Shown in pieces: positions 9,010 through 17,034 of a stretch of DNA of 64,000 nucleotides; the stretch's first letter is position 1; each line of letters begins with the position of its first letter. A program made the translations under genes and the position numbers. The DNA comes from Rhodospirillaceae bacterium (GTDB lineage: Bacteria; Pseudomonadota; Alphaproteobacteria; DSM-16000; Inquilinaceae). The DNA lies in the NCBI GenBank assembly GCA_020638595.1, contig JACKIG010000006.1, positions 186,001 through 250,000 on the forward strand. Reading direction: 5' to 3'. The notes under the pieces are model-generated. The model was not told the DNA's origin, did no database searches, and was given only the letters and a program-made list of their open reading frames with translations.

Positions 9010-9101
9010 TTCATCGTGCACAGGTGCAATCCTTCGCTGCGACGGCCCCCGGGCGGGTCGTCGTGATCGCGTTTCGCCACACGCAATTGGAGAGATTATG
9101 A

Positions 9102-9139
9102 GCAAGCGCGTTTTGTTCTGCTTGCCCGATACAGGCAAG
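9102..9139. promoter_or_regulatory. Alternating inverted half-sites in the ELM1/Lrp divergent promoter
   Basis: Three copies of the pentamer GCAAG or its complement lie in alternating orientation: GCAAG at 9102, CTTGC at 9121 and GCAAG at 9135. The last two form a perfect 6-bp inverted repeat with a 7-bp spacer (CTTGCC / GGCAAG). They lie 36 bp before the regulator's start, as expected for an autoregulated Lrp/AsnC protein binding as an octamer. That this regulator binds here is inference. Confidence 0.35.
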
Positions 9140-9174
9140 AGTAATAACGTTTCGCATTGCGTTTCTGGATAGTG

Positions 9175-9681
9175 ATGAGCTTGCCGATGCGCCGCGTAAA
9201 GCTGGATAGGATCGATCGTCGAATTCTACGGGACCTCCAGGAAAACGGGCGTATCACCAATGTCGAGCTGGCGCGCCGCGCCGGGATCTCCGCCCCCCCG
9301 TGCCTGAGGCGCGTCCGCGCGCTGGAAGAGGCCGATTATATCCGCGGCTACCACGCCGATATCAATCCGGAAGCGCTGGGTTTCGGCGTCACCGTCTTCG
9401 CCCATGTGGGCTTGAGCAGCCAGGCGGAGGCGGATCTGCGCCAGTTCGAGGAACTGGTCCAGACCTGGCCGCTGGTGCGCGAATGCCACATGCTGGCGGG
9501 CGAGACGGACTTCCTGCTCAAGGTGGTGGCCGAGGATTGGGACGCCTATCAGCGCTTCCTGACCACCCAGCTGACGGCGGCACCCAATGTCAGCCACGTC
9601 AAGTCGGCCCTGGCGATCCGGACGGGCAAGCACCTGCCCGGTGTGCCGATCGATATCCACGCCGCGGGCCATCACGAATAG
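9175..9681 (+). CDS. Lrp/AsnC-family transcriptional regulator
   Basis: This 168-residue regulator has an N-terminal winged HTH (KLDRIDRRILRDLQENGRI, then VELARRAGISAPPCLRRVRAL as the recognition region) and a C-terminal RAM/ACT-like ligand domain (ECHMLAGETDFLLKVVAEDW). The family binds amino acids and controls amino-acid metabolism or transport. The effector is not predictable and no amino-acid gene is adjacent. The start is placed at 9175, preceded by GGAT; 9187 is an alternative that trims four residues. The gene is divergent from the ELM1-like gene, with paired half-sites between them, and is followed by the PBP4-like gene on the same strand after a 190-bp gap. Confidence 0.93.
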   Translation: MSLPMRRVKLDRIDRRILRDLQENGRITNVELARRAGISAPPCLRRVRALEEADYIRGYHADINPEALGFGVTVFAHVGLSSQAEADLRQFEELVQTWPLVRECHMLAGETDFLLKVVAEDWDAYQRFLTTQLTAAPNVSHVKSALAIRTGKHLPGVPIDIHAAGHHE

Positions 9682-9871
9682 CCCCCACCGCCCGGCCGGA
9701 TTGATCCCGCGCTTCCACACCTTGCGGTCGATATTGCGGGGCGCCGCGTTCGGCGGCACCATCGGCCGGTCGAATCGCGTCGGTCCGGGAGGTGGCGAGG
9801 CCATGGTGATGCCAGGTCGTCTACGACATGCGATCCGTCCGTCCGGCAGGCCGGGGCACGCCGGGCGGCAG

Positions 9872-11356
9872 ATGACCGGATCGGCACGCCTGTGGACGGT
9901 GCTTGCGATCCTGCTGTTTGCCCCGCCGCCTGCGGCCTTTGCCCAGGCTGCGACCACGCTCGACACACTGGTCGCAACCTATGCCCTGGCACCGCAGGAT
10001 GTCGGCTTCCTCGTCTTCGATCCCGAGACCGGGTCCGTGCTGGAGGAGCACAACGCCGACCAGGGGTTCATCCCCGCGTCGGTCACGAAGGTGCCGACCA
10101 TGGTCGCGGCCATGAACATCCTGGGCGCCGACTACCGGTTCGAGACCACGGTCCAGGCCTCCGGGCCGGTCGCCGGCGGCCACCTGGGCGGCGACCTCTT
10201 CCTGGTGGGCGGCGGCAATCCGTTTCTCGACACCGGCGACCTTGCCGGGCTGGCGCGGGAGGTGCGCGCGCGCGGCATCGCCACCATCGACGGCGCCCTG
10301 CATTACGACGCCAGCCTGCTGGCCAGCGTGGAGGAGATCAATGCCGGCCAGCCGATCCCGGCCGACTACAACCCCGGGGTCAGCGCGCTGTCGGTCAATT
10401 TCAACCGCATCCTGGTAAGCTGGCAGCGCGACCGTAGCGTCGGCGGCGTCGTCGCCCTGGCCAAGGCGGTTTCGGACAGCATGGAGATGCCGGTCGACTG
10501 GGTCAGCTTCGACCCCGCACCGGCCGAAACCGACCCGGGGGCCGGCTTCGTCTATGCCGGCATGGGCGGAGTGGAACGATGGCTGGTCTCCCAGCGGCTG
10601 TCGGAACCGGGAACATTGTGGCTGCCCGTGCGCGCGCCGGACCTGCATACGGCGACCGTGTTCGCGCGCCTGCTGGAGCAGCAAGGCGTCACGGTCGGCC
10701 CGCCCACCGCGGGCGTACGGCCCGCGGCGGCCGTCGCCCTGGCCTTGAACACCAGCCCGCCGCTGGTGGAGATCGCCGAGCAGGTGCTGCACTACAGCAA
10801 CAACCTGTCGGCAGAGCTGGTCGGGCTGGCCGCCTCGCGCCAGCTGACCGGAACGGCGATGAGCCTTCCCGCGTCCAGCCAGGCACTGGGACAGTGGTAC
10901 GCGGCCCGCATACCGTCCATCGCCTGGGGCAGCTTCCGGACCGAGAACCATTCCGGCCTCAGTACCTCCGCCCGCGTCACTCCCAGGCAGCTGGGCGCGG
11001 TGCTGCACTTCGCCTGGCCGCAGGTCTATGGCGGGCAACGGCTGTTCGACCTGCTGCAGCCGGTGGCCTGGCAGGATGCGATCAACCAGGAACGCCCCGC
11101 CGGGTCCCCGCCGTTGCAGATCCGCGCCAAGACGGGCACGGTGTATTACGGAAGCGGCTTGGCCGGCTACCTGACGACGGTCGGCGGCCGGACACTTGGC
11201 TTCGTCGTCTTCGTCTCCGACATCGCGCAACGCACGGCGCTGGATGCGGTGATGGACCGGCGCTTCCTTGCCCCGCCGGAAGGCGGCCGCGGCTGGCTGT
11301 CGCGCGCCCGCGAGGTGGAACGGGCACTTGTGACCCGCTGGGCCACCGCCTACTGA
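9872..11356 (+). CDS. dacB: D-alanyl-D-alanine carboxypeptidase/endopeptidase (PBP4 type)
   Basis: This periplasmic class C penicillin-binding protein trims or cleaves peptidoglycan peptide cross-links. It has a signal peptide (hydrophobic LWTVLAILLFA, cleavage after AFA) and the three active-site motifs: SVTK near residue 70 (SxxK), YSNN (SxN) in the middle and KTGT (KTG) toward the C-terminus. At about 494 residues it has the usual length, with room for the insert between the first two motifs. The ATG at 9872 places the signal peptide at once; an in-frame ATG at 9803 has a better GGAGG upstream and would give a long basic leader, so the start is uncertain. A hairpin follows 33 bp after the stop. 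Confidence 0.93.
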   Translation: MTGSARLWTVLAILLFAPPPAAFAQAATTLDTLVATYALAPQDVGFLVFDPETGSVLEEHNADQGFIPASVTKVPTMVAAMNILGADYRFETTVQASGPVAGGHLGGDLFLVGGGNPFLDTGDLAGLAREVRARGIATIDGALHYDASLLASVEEINAGQPIPADYNPGVSALSVNFNRILVSWQRDRSVGGVVALAKAVSDSMEMPVDWVSFDPAPAETDPGAGFVYAGMGGVERWLVSQRLSEPGTLWLPVRAPDLHTATVFARLLEQQGVTVGPPTAGVRPAAAVALALNTSPPLVEIAEQVLHYSNNLSAELVGLAASRQLTGTAMSLPASSQALGQWYAARIPSIAWGSFRTENHSGLSTSARVTPRQLGAVLHFAWPQVYGGQRLFDLLQPVAWQDAINQERPAGSPPLQIRAKTGTVYYGSGLAGYLTTVGGRTLGFVVFVSDIAQRTALDAVMDRRFLAPPEGGRGWLSRAREVERALVTRWATAY

Positions 11357-11388
11357 CGGCAGCCCGCGAAGGCGGCGTACCGGGGGCC

Positions 11389-11414
11389 GACGGGCGTGCT
11401 AAGCTACGCCCGTC
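11389..11414 (+). terminator. Hairpin after the dacB-like gene
   Basis: A perfect 9-bp inverted repeat (GACGGGCGT / ACGCCCGTC) with an 8-base loop lies 33 bp after the stop codon and 40 bp before the next start. No T-run follows, so it may be a weak terminator or an operator for the downstream sensor gene. Confidence 0.4.
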
Positions 11415-11453
11415 AATTGGCGCACAATCGCCGTACCGTCGGGGGAGGGGTCC

Positions 11454-12326
11454 ATGGGCCTGAGGCTGAAGTTCAACCTGGTGCTGCTGGTCTCCTTCGC
11501 GCTGGGACTGGTCATCGCCGGCTTCCTGTCCTTCCGCATCCTGAAGGACAATGCCGAGGACGAGGTCGTCGAGACCGCGCGCCTGATGATGGAAAACGCG
11601 CTGGCGATCCGCGCCTATACGGCGGCCGACGTCCGGCCGCTGCTGCAAGAGGCCCATTTCGACCGGTTCCTGCCGGAAACCGTCCCCTCCTACGCCGCGC
11701 AGACGAATTTCCGCCGGGTGCAGCAGCAGTTTCCCGAATTCTACTACAAGGAGGCGGCGCTCAACCCCACCAACCTCGCCGACCTGGCCAACGAGTGGGA
11801 AGCCGACATCATCCAGCGCTTCCGCAACGATGAGGGCCTGACCGAGCAGATCGCCTATCGCGAGACGCCGTCGGGCCCGGTCATGGTGATGTCGCGCCCC
11901 CTGGCTGTCGGCGACGAAAGCTGCCTGATCTGCCACAGTTCCGTGGAGGCCGCGCCGCCGGAGATGGTCGCCATGTACGGCAGCGCCAACGGGTTCGGCT
12001 GGCGCCTGAACGAGATCATCGGCGCGCAGATCGTCTCCGTGCCGTTGTCGCTGCCGATGGAACGCGCGCGCGACACGTTCTTCACCTTCCTGATCTCGCT
12101 GGCCGTGGTCTTCTTGATCATCACCGCGCTGTTGAACGTGGTGCTTCACTTCGTCGTGGTGAAACCGGTGGTCCGCATTTCCCATATGGCCAGCCAGGTG
12201 AGCCTGGGACACATGGAGGAGCCGGAGTTCGTCTGGAAGGGCCGCGACGAGATCGGGTCGCTGGCATCGTCGTTCAACCGCATGCGGCGAAGCCTGGAAA
12301 ACGCCATGAAGATGCTGGAAGACTAG
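11454..12326 (+). CDS. Membrane haem-binding sensor protein (DUF3365/Tll0287-like) with HAMP domain
   Basis: This 290-residue protein has an N-terminal membrane anchor (VLLVSFALGLVIAGFLSF), a periplasmic domain carrying one CxxCH c-type haem motif (CLICH, near residue 160), a second membrane helix (FTFLISLAVVFLIITALL) and a HAMP-like cytoplasmic segment ending GRDEIGSLASSFNRMR. DUF3365 domains bind c-type haem and are thought to sense redox state or gas. The protein stops shortly after HAMP, so it has no output domain of its own. The Ser/Thr kinase gene begins 40 bp downstream and is the obvious candidate for the output (inference). GGGAGGGG precedes the ATG. Confidence 0.85.
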   Translation: MGLRLKFNLVLLVSFALGLVIAGFLSFRILKDNAEDEVVETARLMMENALAIRAYTAADVRPLLQEAHFDRFLPETVPSYAAQTNFRRVQQQFPEFYYKEAALNPTNLADLANEWEADIIQRFRNDEGLTEQIAYRETPSGPVMVMSRPLAVGDESCLICHSSVEAAPPEMVAMYGSANGFGWRLNEIIGAQIVSVPLSLPMERARDTFFTFLISLAVVFLIITALLNVVLHFVVVKPVVRISHMASQVSLGHMEEPEFVWKGRDEIGSLASSFNRMRRSLENAMKMLED

Positions 12327-12365
12327 GTATCACCCCCCACCCACTCCAGCCTGCAGGACCATGAC

Positions 12366-13778
12366 ATGACGCGGGATGCCGGGCATCCGCAGTCCATCGG
12401 CAAATACACCATCGAAGCCGTGCTCGGCCGCGGCGCCATGGGTGTCGTCTACAAGGCCTACGACCCGACCATCGAGCGGCATGTGGCCCTGAAGACCGTG
12501 CGGGCGGACCTGCTGGACGGACCGGACGGTGCGGAGCTGCGATCGCGCTTCCTGCGCGAAGCCCGCGCCGCCGGCCGCTGCATGCACCCGAACATCGTCG
12601 CCATCTTCGATTTCTCCGACCAGGGCGACACCCCGTTCATTGCCATGGAGTATGTCCAGGGCCAGGAGCTGGCGCAGTTCCTGCGCCAGAAGGTGCAGTT
12701 CAAGCACACCGTGTCGCTGTTCATCGTCGCCCAGGTGCTGAGCGCGCTGGACTATGCCCACGGCCAGGGGGTGGTGCACCGCGACATCAAGCCGGCCAAC
12801 ATCATTCTGCTGAAGGGCGGCAAGATCAAAGTGACGGATTTCGGCATCGCCCGGCTGGAAAGCACCAGTTTCACCCGCCACGGTTCCGTCCTGGGCACCC
12901 CCAGCTACATGGCGCCGGAGCAGTTCACGGGCGACACCGCCGACCACCGTTCGGACCTGTTTTCCACCGGGGTCGTGCTGTTCGAGCTGTTGACCGGCCG
13001 CAAGCCGTTCCCCGGCGAGACCGCGACCGAGATCATGTACCGCGTGCTGCACCACCCGCCGCTGACCTTCGCCGAGGTCGATGCCGGGCTTCCCGACGGC
13101 CTGGATGCCGCCGTGCGCAAGGCGCTGGCCCGCGATCCGGCGGACCGCTACCAGTCGGCCGACGAATTCGCCCGCGTCCTGCGCGGTGCCCTGGCCGACC
13201 CCAAGGCGGCCGCCCAGATCGGCCCGGCCGACCAGACGCTGCTGGCCACGACCCTGGGGTCCGGGGCAGCGCTGCAAGGGGCGCTGCTGACCTCGCTGGA
13301 AACCGACCTGCTGCGCAAGGTCGAGGACGACCTGGCCCGTCATATCGGCCCGATCGCCAAGATCGTGGTGAAGAAGGCGGCAGCACGGACCACCAGCATC
13401 GCCGAGCTTTACAAGGCCCTGGCGGAGCACATCCCCAACGATGCGGAGCGCGAAACCTTCCTGAAGCGGGCCAAGCGCCTGGAAGGCGGCGGCACGCGGA
13501 CACTGACCACCCACGATACCGCCGGCAGGACCGTGTCGGCCACCGTTGGCGCCACCGGCATCACCGGCACGTCGTTCCAGCCCGATGTGCTGGACAGCCT
13601 GACCGGCGAACTGACCGTCCATCTCGGCCCGATCGCCCGGGTCCTGGTGAAGAAATCCGCCCGCGCGGCCGGGTCCCTCGACGATCTGGTCGGCAGCCTT
13701 GCCGACCACATTCATGACGACCGCGAGCGCCGTTCGTTCCTGGACCGGGTGACTGCCCGCCTGCCGGGCCGGGCCTGA
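12366..13778 (+). CDS. Serine/threonine protein kinase with duplicated C-terminal module
   Basis: This 470-residue soluble protein has a complete Hanks-type kinase domain (about residues 13-270): Gly loop GRGAMGVVY, lysine in VALKTV, catalytic HRDIKPANI, metal-binding DFG, and APE in YMAPEQF. There is no membrane helix. The C-terminal part holds two copies of a module of about 60 residues, near 313-375 and 410-467, sharing the pattern (H)xGPIAxxxVKKxA...S...L...LAxHIxxDxER..FL. It resembles DUF8082-like modules seen in other signalling proteins, probably for binding partners. The linker between the copies is Thr-rich (TRTLTTHDTAGRTVSATV), a possible autophosphorylation region. It lies 40 bp after the haem-sensor gene on the same strand. 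Confidence 0.93.
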   Translation: MTRDAGHPQSIGKYTIEAVLGRGAMGVVYKAYDPTIERHVALKTVRADLLDGPDGAELRSRFLREARAAGRCMHPNIVAIFDFSDQGDTPFIAMEYVQGQELAQFLRQKVQFKHTVSLFIVAQVLSALDYAHGQGVVHRDIKPANIILLKGGKIKVTDFGIARLESTSFTRHGSVLGTPSYMAPEQFTGDTADHRSDLFSTGVVLFELLTGRKPFPGETATEIMYRVLHHPPLTFAEVDAGLPDGLDAAVRKALARDPADRYQSADEFARVLRGALADPKAAAQIGPADQTLLATTLGSGAALQGALLTSLETDLLRKVEDDLARHIGPIAKIVVKKAAARTTSIAELYKALAEHIPNDAERETFLKRAKRLEGGGTRTLTTHDTAGRTVSATVGATGITGTSFQPDVLDSLTGELTVHLGPIARVLVKKSARAAGSLDDLVGSLADHIHDDRERRSFLDRVTARLPGRA

Positions 13779-13852
13779 CCGTCGCGACAGGGTCTGCGCC
13801 GGCGGCCGCGTCCCGCCGTTGCAGGCCCCGCACCGGCCGCGCCCGGGTTCCC

Positions 13853-14695
13853 CTACTGCGCCCGGGTGAAGGGGACGAAGCGGACCTGGCCCATCCCTTC
13901 GTAGACGTCGCGCCGCTGGACCGACACGGTGCCGTCGGCGGCGACGCGCTTGCGCACCTCCAGCAGGATCTGGACGGTGGGCGGCCCCACGGGGATCACC
14001 ATGATGCCGTCGGGCGCCAGCTGTTGCAGCAGCGGCGGCGGAATGTGGTCGATGGCCGCGGTGACGATGATGCGGTCATAGGGCGCGTGTTCCGGCCACC
14101 CGTCATAGCCGTCGCCGGTGGCCAGGCGGATGCCCGCATAGGCCCCATACCCGGCTGCGGCCATGCGGGCGAAGGCATCGGCCGTGCGCGCGGCGAGCGG
14201 TGGGACGATCTCGATCGAATAGACCTGATCGGTGAAATGGGCCAGGACGGCGGCCTGGTAGCCCGATCCCGTGCCGATCTCCAGCACCCGCTGGCCGGGC
14301 TGCACCGCCAGGACCGACGTCATGCGCGCCACCATATGCGGGGCCGATATCGTCTGGCCGAAGCCGATCGGCAGCGGCGAATCCCGGTACGCATCCCCGC
14401 GGCTGCCCGGCGGCACGAAGTCGTGGCGCGGCGTCAGCAGCATGGCGGCAACCGCCCGGTCGCCGTAGAGCTGGCCCTGCCGGACCAGCCGCTGCATCAG
14501 ATCGAAGCGTGCACCGGCGGTCCCTGCCCCCTCGCCGTGCCGCGACGCCATCTCCGCAACGAAGGTCTCGCGATCGCCAGCGGCCGGCGTCGGCACGGCG
14601 GGGCCGTCTGCCTGCTGACCCAGGGCGGTGGATGCCGCCGCCATCCCAGCGCACAGCAGGAACAGAACCGCCCGCAATCGCCACCCTGCCGGCAT
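13853..14695 (-). CDS. pcm: Protein-L-isoaspartate O-methyltransferase with signal peptide
   Basis: Isoaspartyl methyltransferase uses S-adenosylmethionine to methylate damaged isoaspartyl residues so that they can be repaired. The AdoMet motif I is VLEIGTGSGYQAA, with the family-typical PLPIGFGQTISAPHMVA just before it and YDRIIVTAAIDHIPPPL after. Unlike the classical cytosolic enzyme, this 280-residue protein begins with a clear signal peptide (VLFLLCAGMAAASTALG), so it should be exported; exported PIMTs are known in proteobacteria, but how AdoMet reaches them is unclear. The gene follows the flagellar pair by 95 bp on the same strand. The ATG chosen gives the signal peptide directly. Confidence 0.92.
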   Translation of the reverse strand: MPAGWRLRAVLFLLCAGMAAASTALGQQADGPAVPTPAAGDRETFVAEMASRHGEGAGTAGARFDLMQRLVRQGQLYGDRAVAAMLLTPRHDFVPPGSRGDAYRDSPLPIGFGQTISAPHMVARMTSVLAVQPGQRVLEIGTGSGYQAAVLAHFTDQVYSIEIVPPLAARTADAFARMAAAGYGAYAGIRLATGDGYDGWPEHAPYDRIIVTAAIDHIPPPLLQQLAPDGIMVIPVGPPTVQILLEVRKRVAADGTVSVQRRDVYEGMGQVRFVPFTRAQ

Positions 14696-14790
14696 GTCCG
14701 GCCCCCTCGCCCGCCCGTCGATGGGTCGGAGACCGAGGGTACGTCAACCCGGCAGCGGCGGCCAGCCGGGACGGCCCGCCACCCCGCGCC

Positions 14791-16089
14791 TTACGCCATC
14801 TGCACCAGCGTCTGCAGCATCTGGTCGGCGGTGGTGACGGTCTTGGAAATGGCCTGATAGTTGCGCTGGGCCACGATCAGGTTGGTCATCTCCTGCGCCA
14901 GGTCGACATTCGAACCTTCCAGCGCCTCCGACACGATGCTGGCGGTGACGTTGTGGGAATCCCCGTCCACCGCCTCGACGAACGCCCCGGTGCGCAGGGG
15001 ATCGGCCAGGCTGGGCGTCAGCCGGGAGATATTGGCCGTGAAGTAGCTGTCGCCGACGGGCTTCATCAGGTCTTCGTTGACGACATTGTACAGCGCCAGC
15101 TTGTAGCGGGCGCGCCGCTGGCCATTGTCGAACTGTTCCACCACGTTGCCGTCGCGGTCGGTGATGTAGCCGGTCAACCGCCCGCGGGCATAGCCGTCGG
15201 CACTGGCGCTGACGCCGTTGGTGCCCGTGCCGGAGAATTCCATGGCGGAGAAGTCGAAGGTGAAGCCGTTGTGGGTCAGCGGCTGGATACTGTCACCGGA
15301 CACGGTGAGCGCCCCGACCAGGGCGTTCGCCGGGTCGTGCAGCTCCCACCCCGTCCCGTTCCATTGAAGCGTGTAGGCGTAGGTGGTGCTCGCCGGGTCG
15401 GGCAGCGCCGGAATGGTGATGGAACCGTCGGCCCCCGGGCTGCCGATGGCCGCGTCCTGTCCGGCCGCGTCTTCCGGCAGGGTGTCCTGCGCATAGGCGA
15501 GGAACGTAACGGGCGCTTCCAGCACGGTGCCGTCGGCCGGCAGATAGCCAACTAGCCGGACGGTGCTGGTCGCCTCTTGCGGCATGATGCCATAGCGGCT
15601 GAACCGCATCGGCCCCGGCGTGCCGGAGACTTCGGCCGTGTCGGGGTCGACCTCCCACCCGTGCACGAAATAGCCTTCCTGGGTGGTCAGGTATTTGCCG
15701 CTCTCGGTTTCCGTCATCGCGAACGCGCCGGCACGAGTGTACAGCGTGCCGGGCTGAATGCCGGTGGTGGGCGCATCGCCTTCCAGCGACTTGGTCACGC
15801 GGAAGAAGCCGCGGCCCGAGATGGCCACGTCCAGTTCCCGCCCCGTCGTGGCGATCTGGCCGGACTTGCCGATGAAGTTCTGGTCGCGTGCGACGACGCC
15901 CTTGCCGCTGACGCCCTTGCCGCTGGCCGTCTTGCCCGTCTCGGGCGTGACCAGGTCGGAAAACCGGGTTTCCGAGCGCTTGAAGCCGACCGTCGACACA
16001 TTGGCAATGTTGTTGGAGATGGTCGTCATCGCCTTGCCGTGGGCGCGCATACCCATGACGCCGATGGACAGTGCGTCGTTGAAACTCAT
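14791..16089 (-). CDS. flgE: Flagellar hook protein FlgE-like
   Basis: This 432-residue axial protein of the FlgE/FlgF/FlgG family is exported by the flagellar type III apparatus and builds the hook. The N-terminal helix carries SNNIANVSTVGFK and the C-terminus QEMTNLIVAQRNYQAISK, both diagnostic; these helices pack together in the hollow filament core. The middle (about 110-300) is a variable beta-rich region with DVAISGRGFFRV at its start. The size and the long middle fit FlgE better than FlgG. It lies 31 bp downstream of a FlgG-like gene, so the two form a small rod/hook operon. No other flagellar gene lies in the window. Confidence 0.88.
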   Translation of the reverse strand: MSFNDALSIGVMGMRAHGKAMTTISNNIANVSTVGFKRSETRFSDLVTPETGKTASGKGVSGKGVVARDQNFIGKSGQIATTGRELDVAISGRGFFRVTKSLEGDAPTTGIQPGTLYTRAGAFAMTETESGKYLTTQEGYFVHGWEVDPDTAEVSGTPGPMRFSRYGIMPQEATSTVRLVGYLPADGTVLEAPVTFLAYAQDTLPEDAAGQDAAIGSPGADGSITIPALPDPASTTYAYTLQWNGTGWELHDPANALVGALTVSGDSIQPLTHNGFTFDFSAMEFSGTGTNGVSASADGYARGRLTGYITDRDGNVVEQFDNGQRRARYKLALYNVVNEDLMKPVGDSYFTANISRLTPSLADPLRTGAFVEAVDGDSHNVTASIVSEALEGSNVDLAQEMTNLIVAQRNYQAISKTVTTADQMLQTLVQMA

Positions 16090-16120
16090 GGCATCGCCTG
16101 CCTTTCCGCTTGGCCCCGGG

Positions 16121-16915
16121 TCAGTTCAGGATATTGACCGCCGTGCGCAGCATCTCGTCGCTGCGGGTCAGGGCCTTGGAGTTCAGCTCGTAGGCGCGCT
16201 GCGCCTCGATCAGGTTGGTGATCTCCGCCACCGTGTCGACGTTGGAGCGTTCCAGATAGCCTTGCAGCAGCACGCCGCGCCCCTCGGTCCCGGCAACGTC
16301 GCTCTGCGCCTGGCCCGAGGCGGAGGTCTGGCGGAAATAGTTGCGCCCCAGGGCCTCGAGGCCGTTCTCGTTCTGGAACAGGCTGAGGTTCAGCTGTCCC
16401 ACCTGTTCCAGGTCCTCTTCGCCCGACAGCTCCTGCCAGACCTCGCCGGTCTCCGAGATGGTGACGCTGAGGGCGTTGGGGCTGATGGTGCCGTTGATGC
16501 CGCTCAGCCGGTAGCCTTCGGACGTGACCATCTCGCCATCACCGTTGACGGCGAAGGTGCCGGACCGGGTATAGGCCACCGACCCGTCGGGCATCTCGAC
16601 TTCGAAGAAGCCGCGGCCGTTGACAGCCACGTCGTAGCTGTTGTCGGTCTGCTGCAAGGCACCGCTGGTGAAGATGCGGTACGACCCGTTGACCTGCGAC
16701 CCCAGGCCGATCTGCAGACCCGTGGGGCGGATCGTGCCGCTGTCGCTGGTCGGCTGACCCACCACCCGGTAATTCTGATACATCAAGTCGGCAAAAAGTG
16801 CATGCTGGGTCTTGAAGGCCGTCGTATTGACGTTCGCCAGATTGTTGGTGATGACGGCGACATTGCGCTGCTGCGTACCCATACCCGTCGCAGCGATACT
16901 CAGCGATTTCATCAT
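16121..16915 (-). CDS. flgG: Flagellar basal-body rod protein FlgG-like
   Basis: This 264-residue protein matches the usual size of FlgG, the distal rod subunit that joins rod to hook. The N-terminal signature TNNLANVNTTAFKTQHALFAD, the central DVAVNGRGFFEVEMPDG, and the C-terminal LERSNVDTVAEITNLIEAQ followed by RAYELNSKAL fit the rod family; FlgF is the alternative and is harder to exclude. Two adjacent ATGs (16915, 16912) make the start ambiguous by one residue. The FlgE-like gene follows 31 bp downstream. Flagellar rod genes normally sit in a larger cluster, so this two-gene arrangement is unusual. Confidence 0.85.
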   Translation of the reverse strand: MMKSLSIAATGMGTQQRNVAVITNNLANVNTTAFKTQHALFADLMYQNYRVVGQPTSDSGTIRPTGLQIGLGSQVNGSYRIFTSGALQQTDNSYDVAVNGRGFFEVEMPDGSVAYTRSGTFAVNGDGEMVTSEGYRLSGINGTISPNALSVTISETGEVWQELSGEEDLEQVGQLNLSLFQNENGLEALGRNYFRQTSASGQAQSDVAGTEGRGVLLQGYLERSNVDTVAEITNLIEAQRAYELNSKALTRSDEMLRTAVNILN

Positions 16916-17034
16916 GATGACGGCATCCTGCTTGCCTACCGAACGCAGGGCCGGACCGGCCCACTCGCCGGAAGTGATGCAAGCCGGATGCCAGATGCCG
17001 GGCCGCGCCGGCAGGCGGGGTCAGGGCGCGCCGG

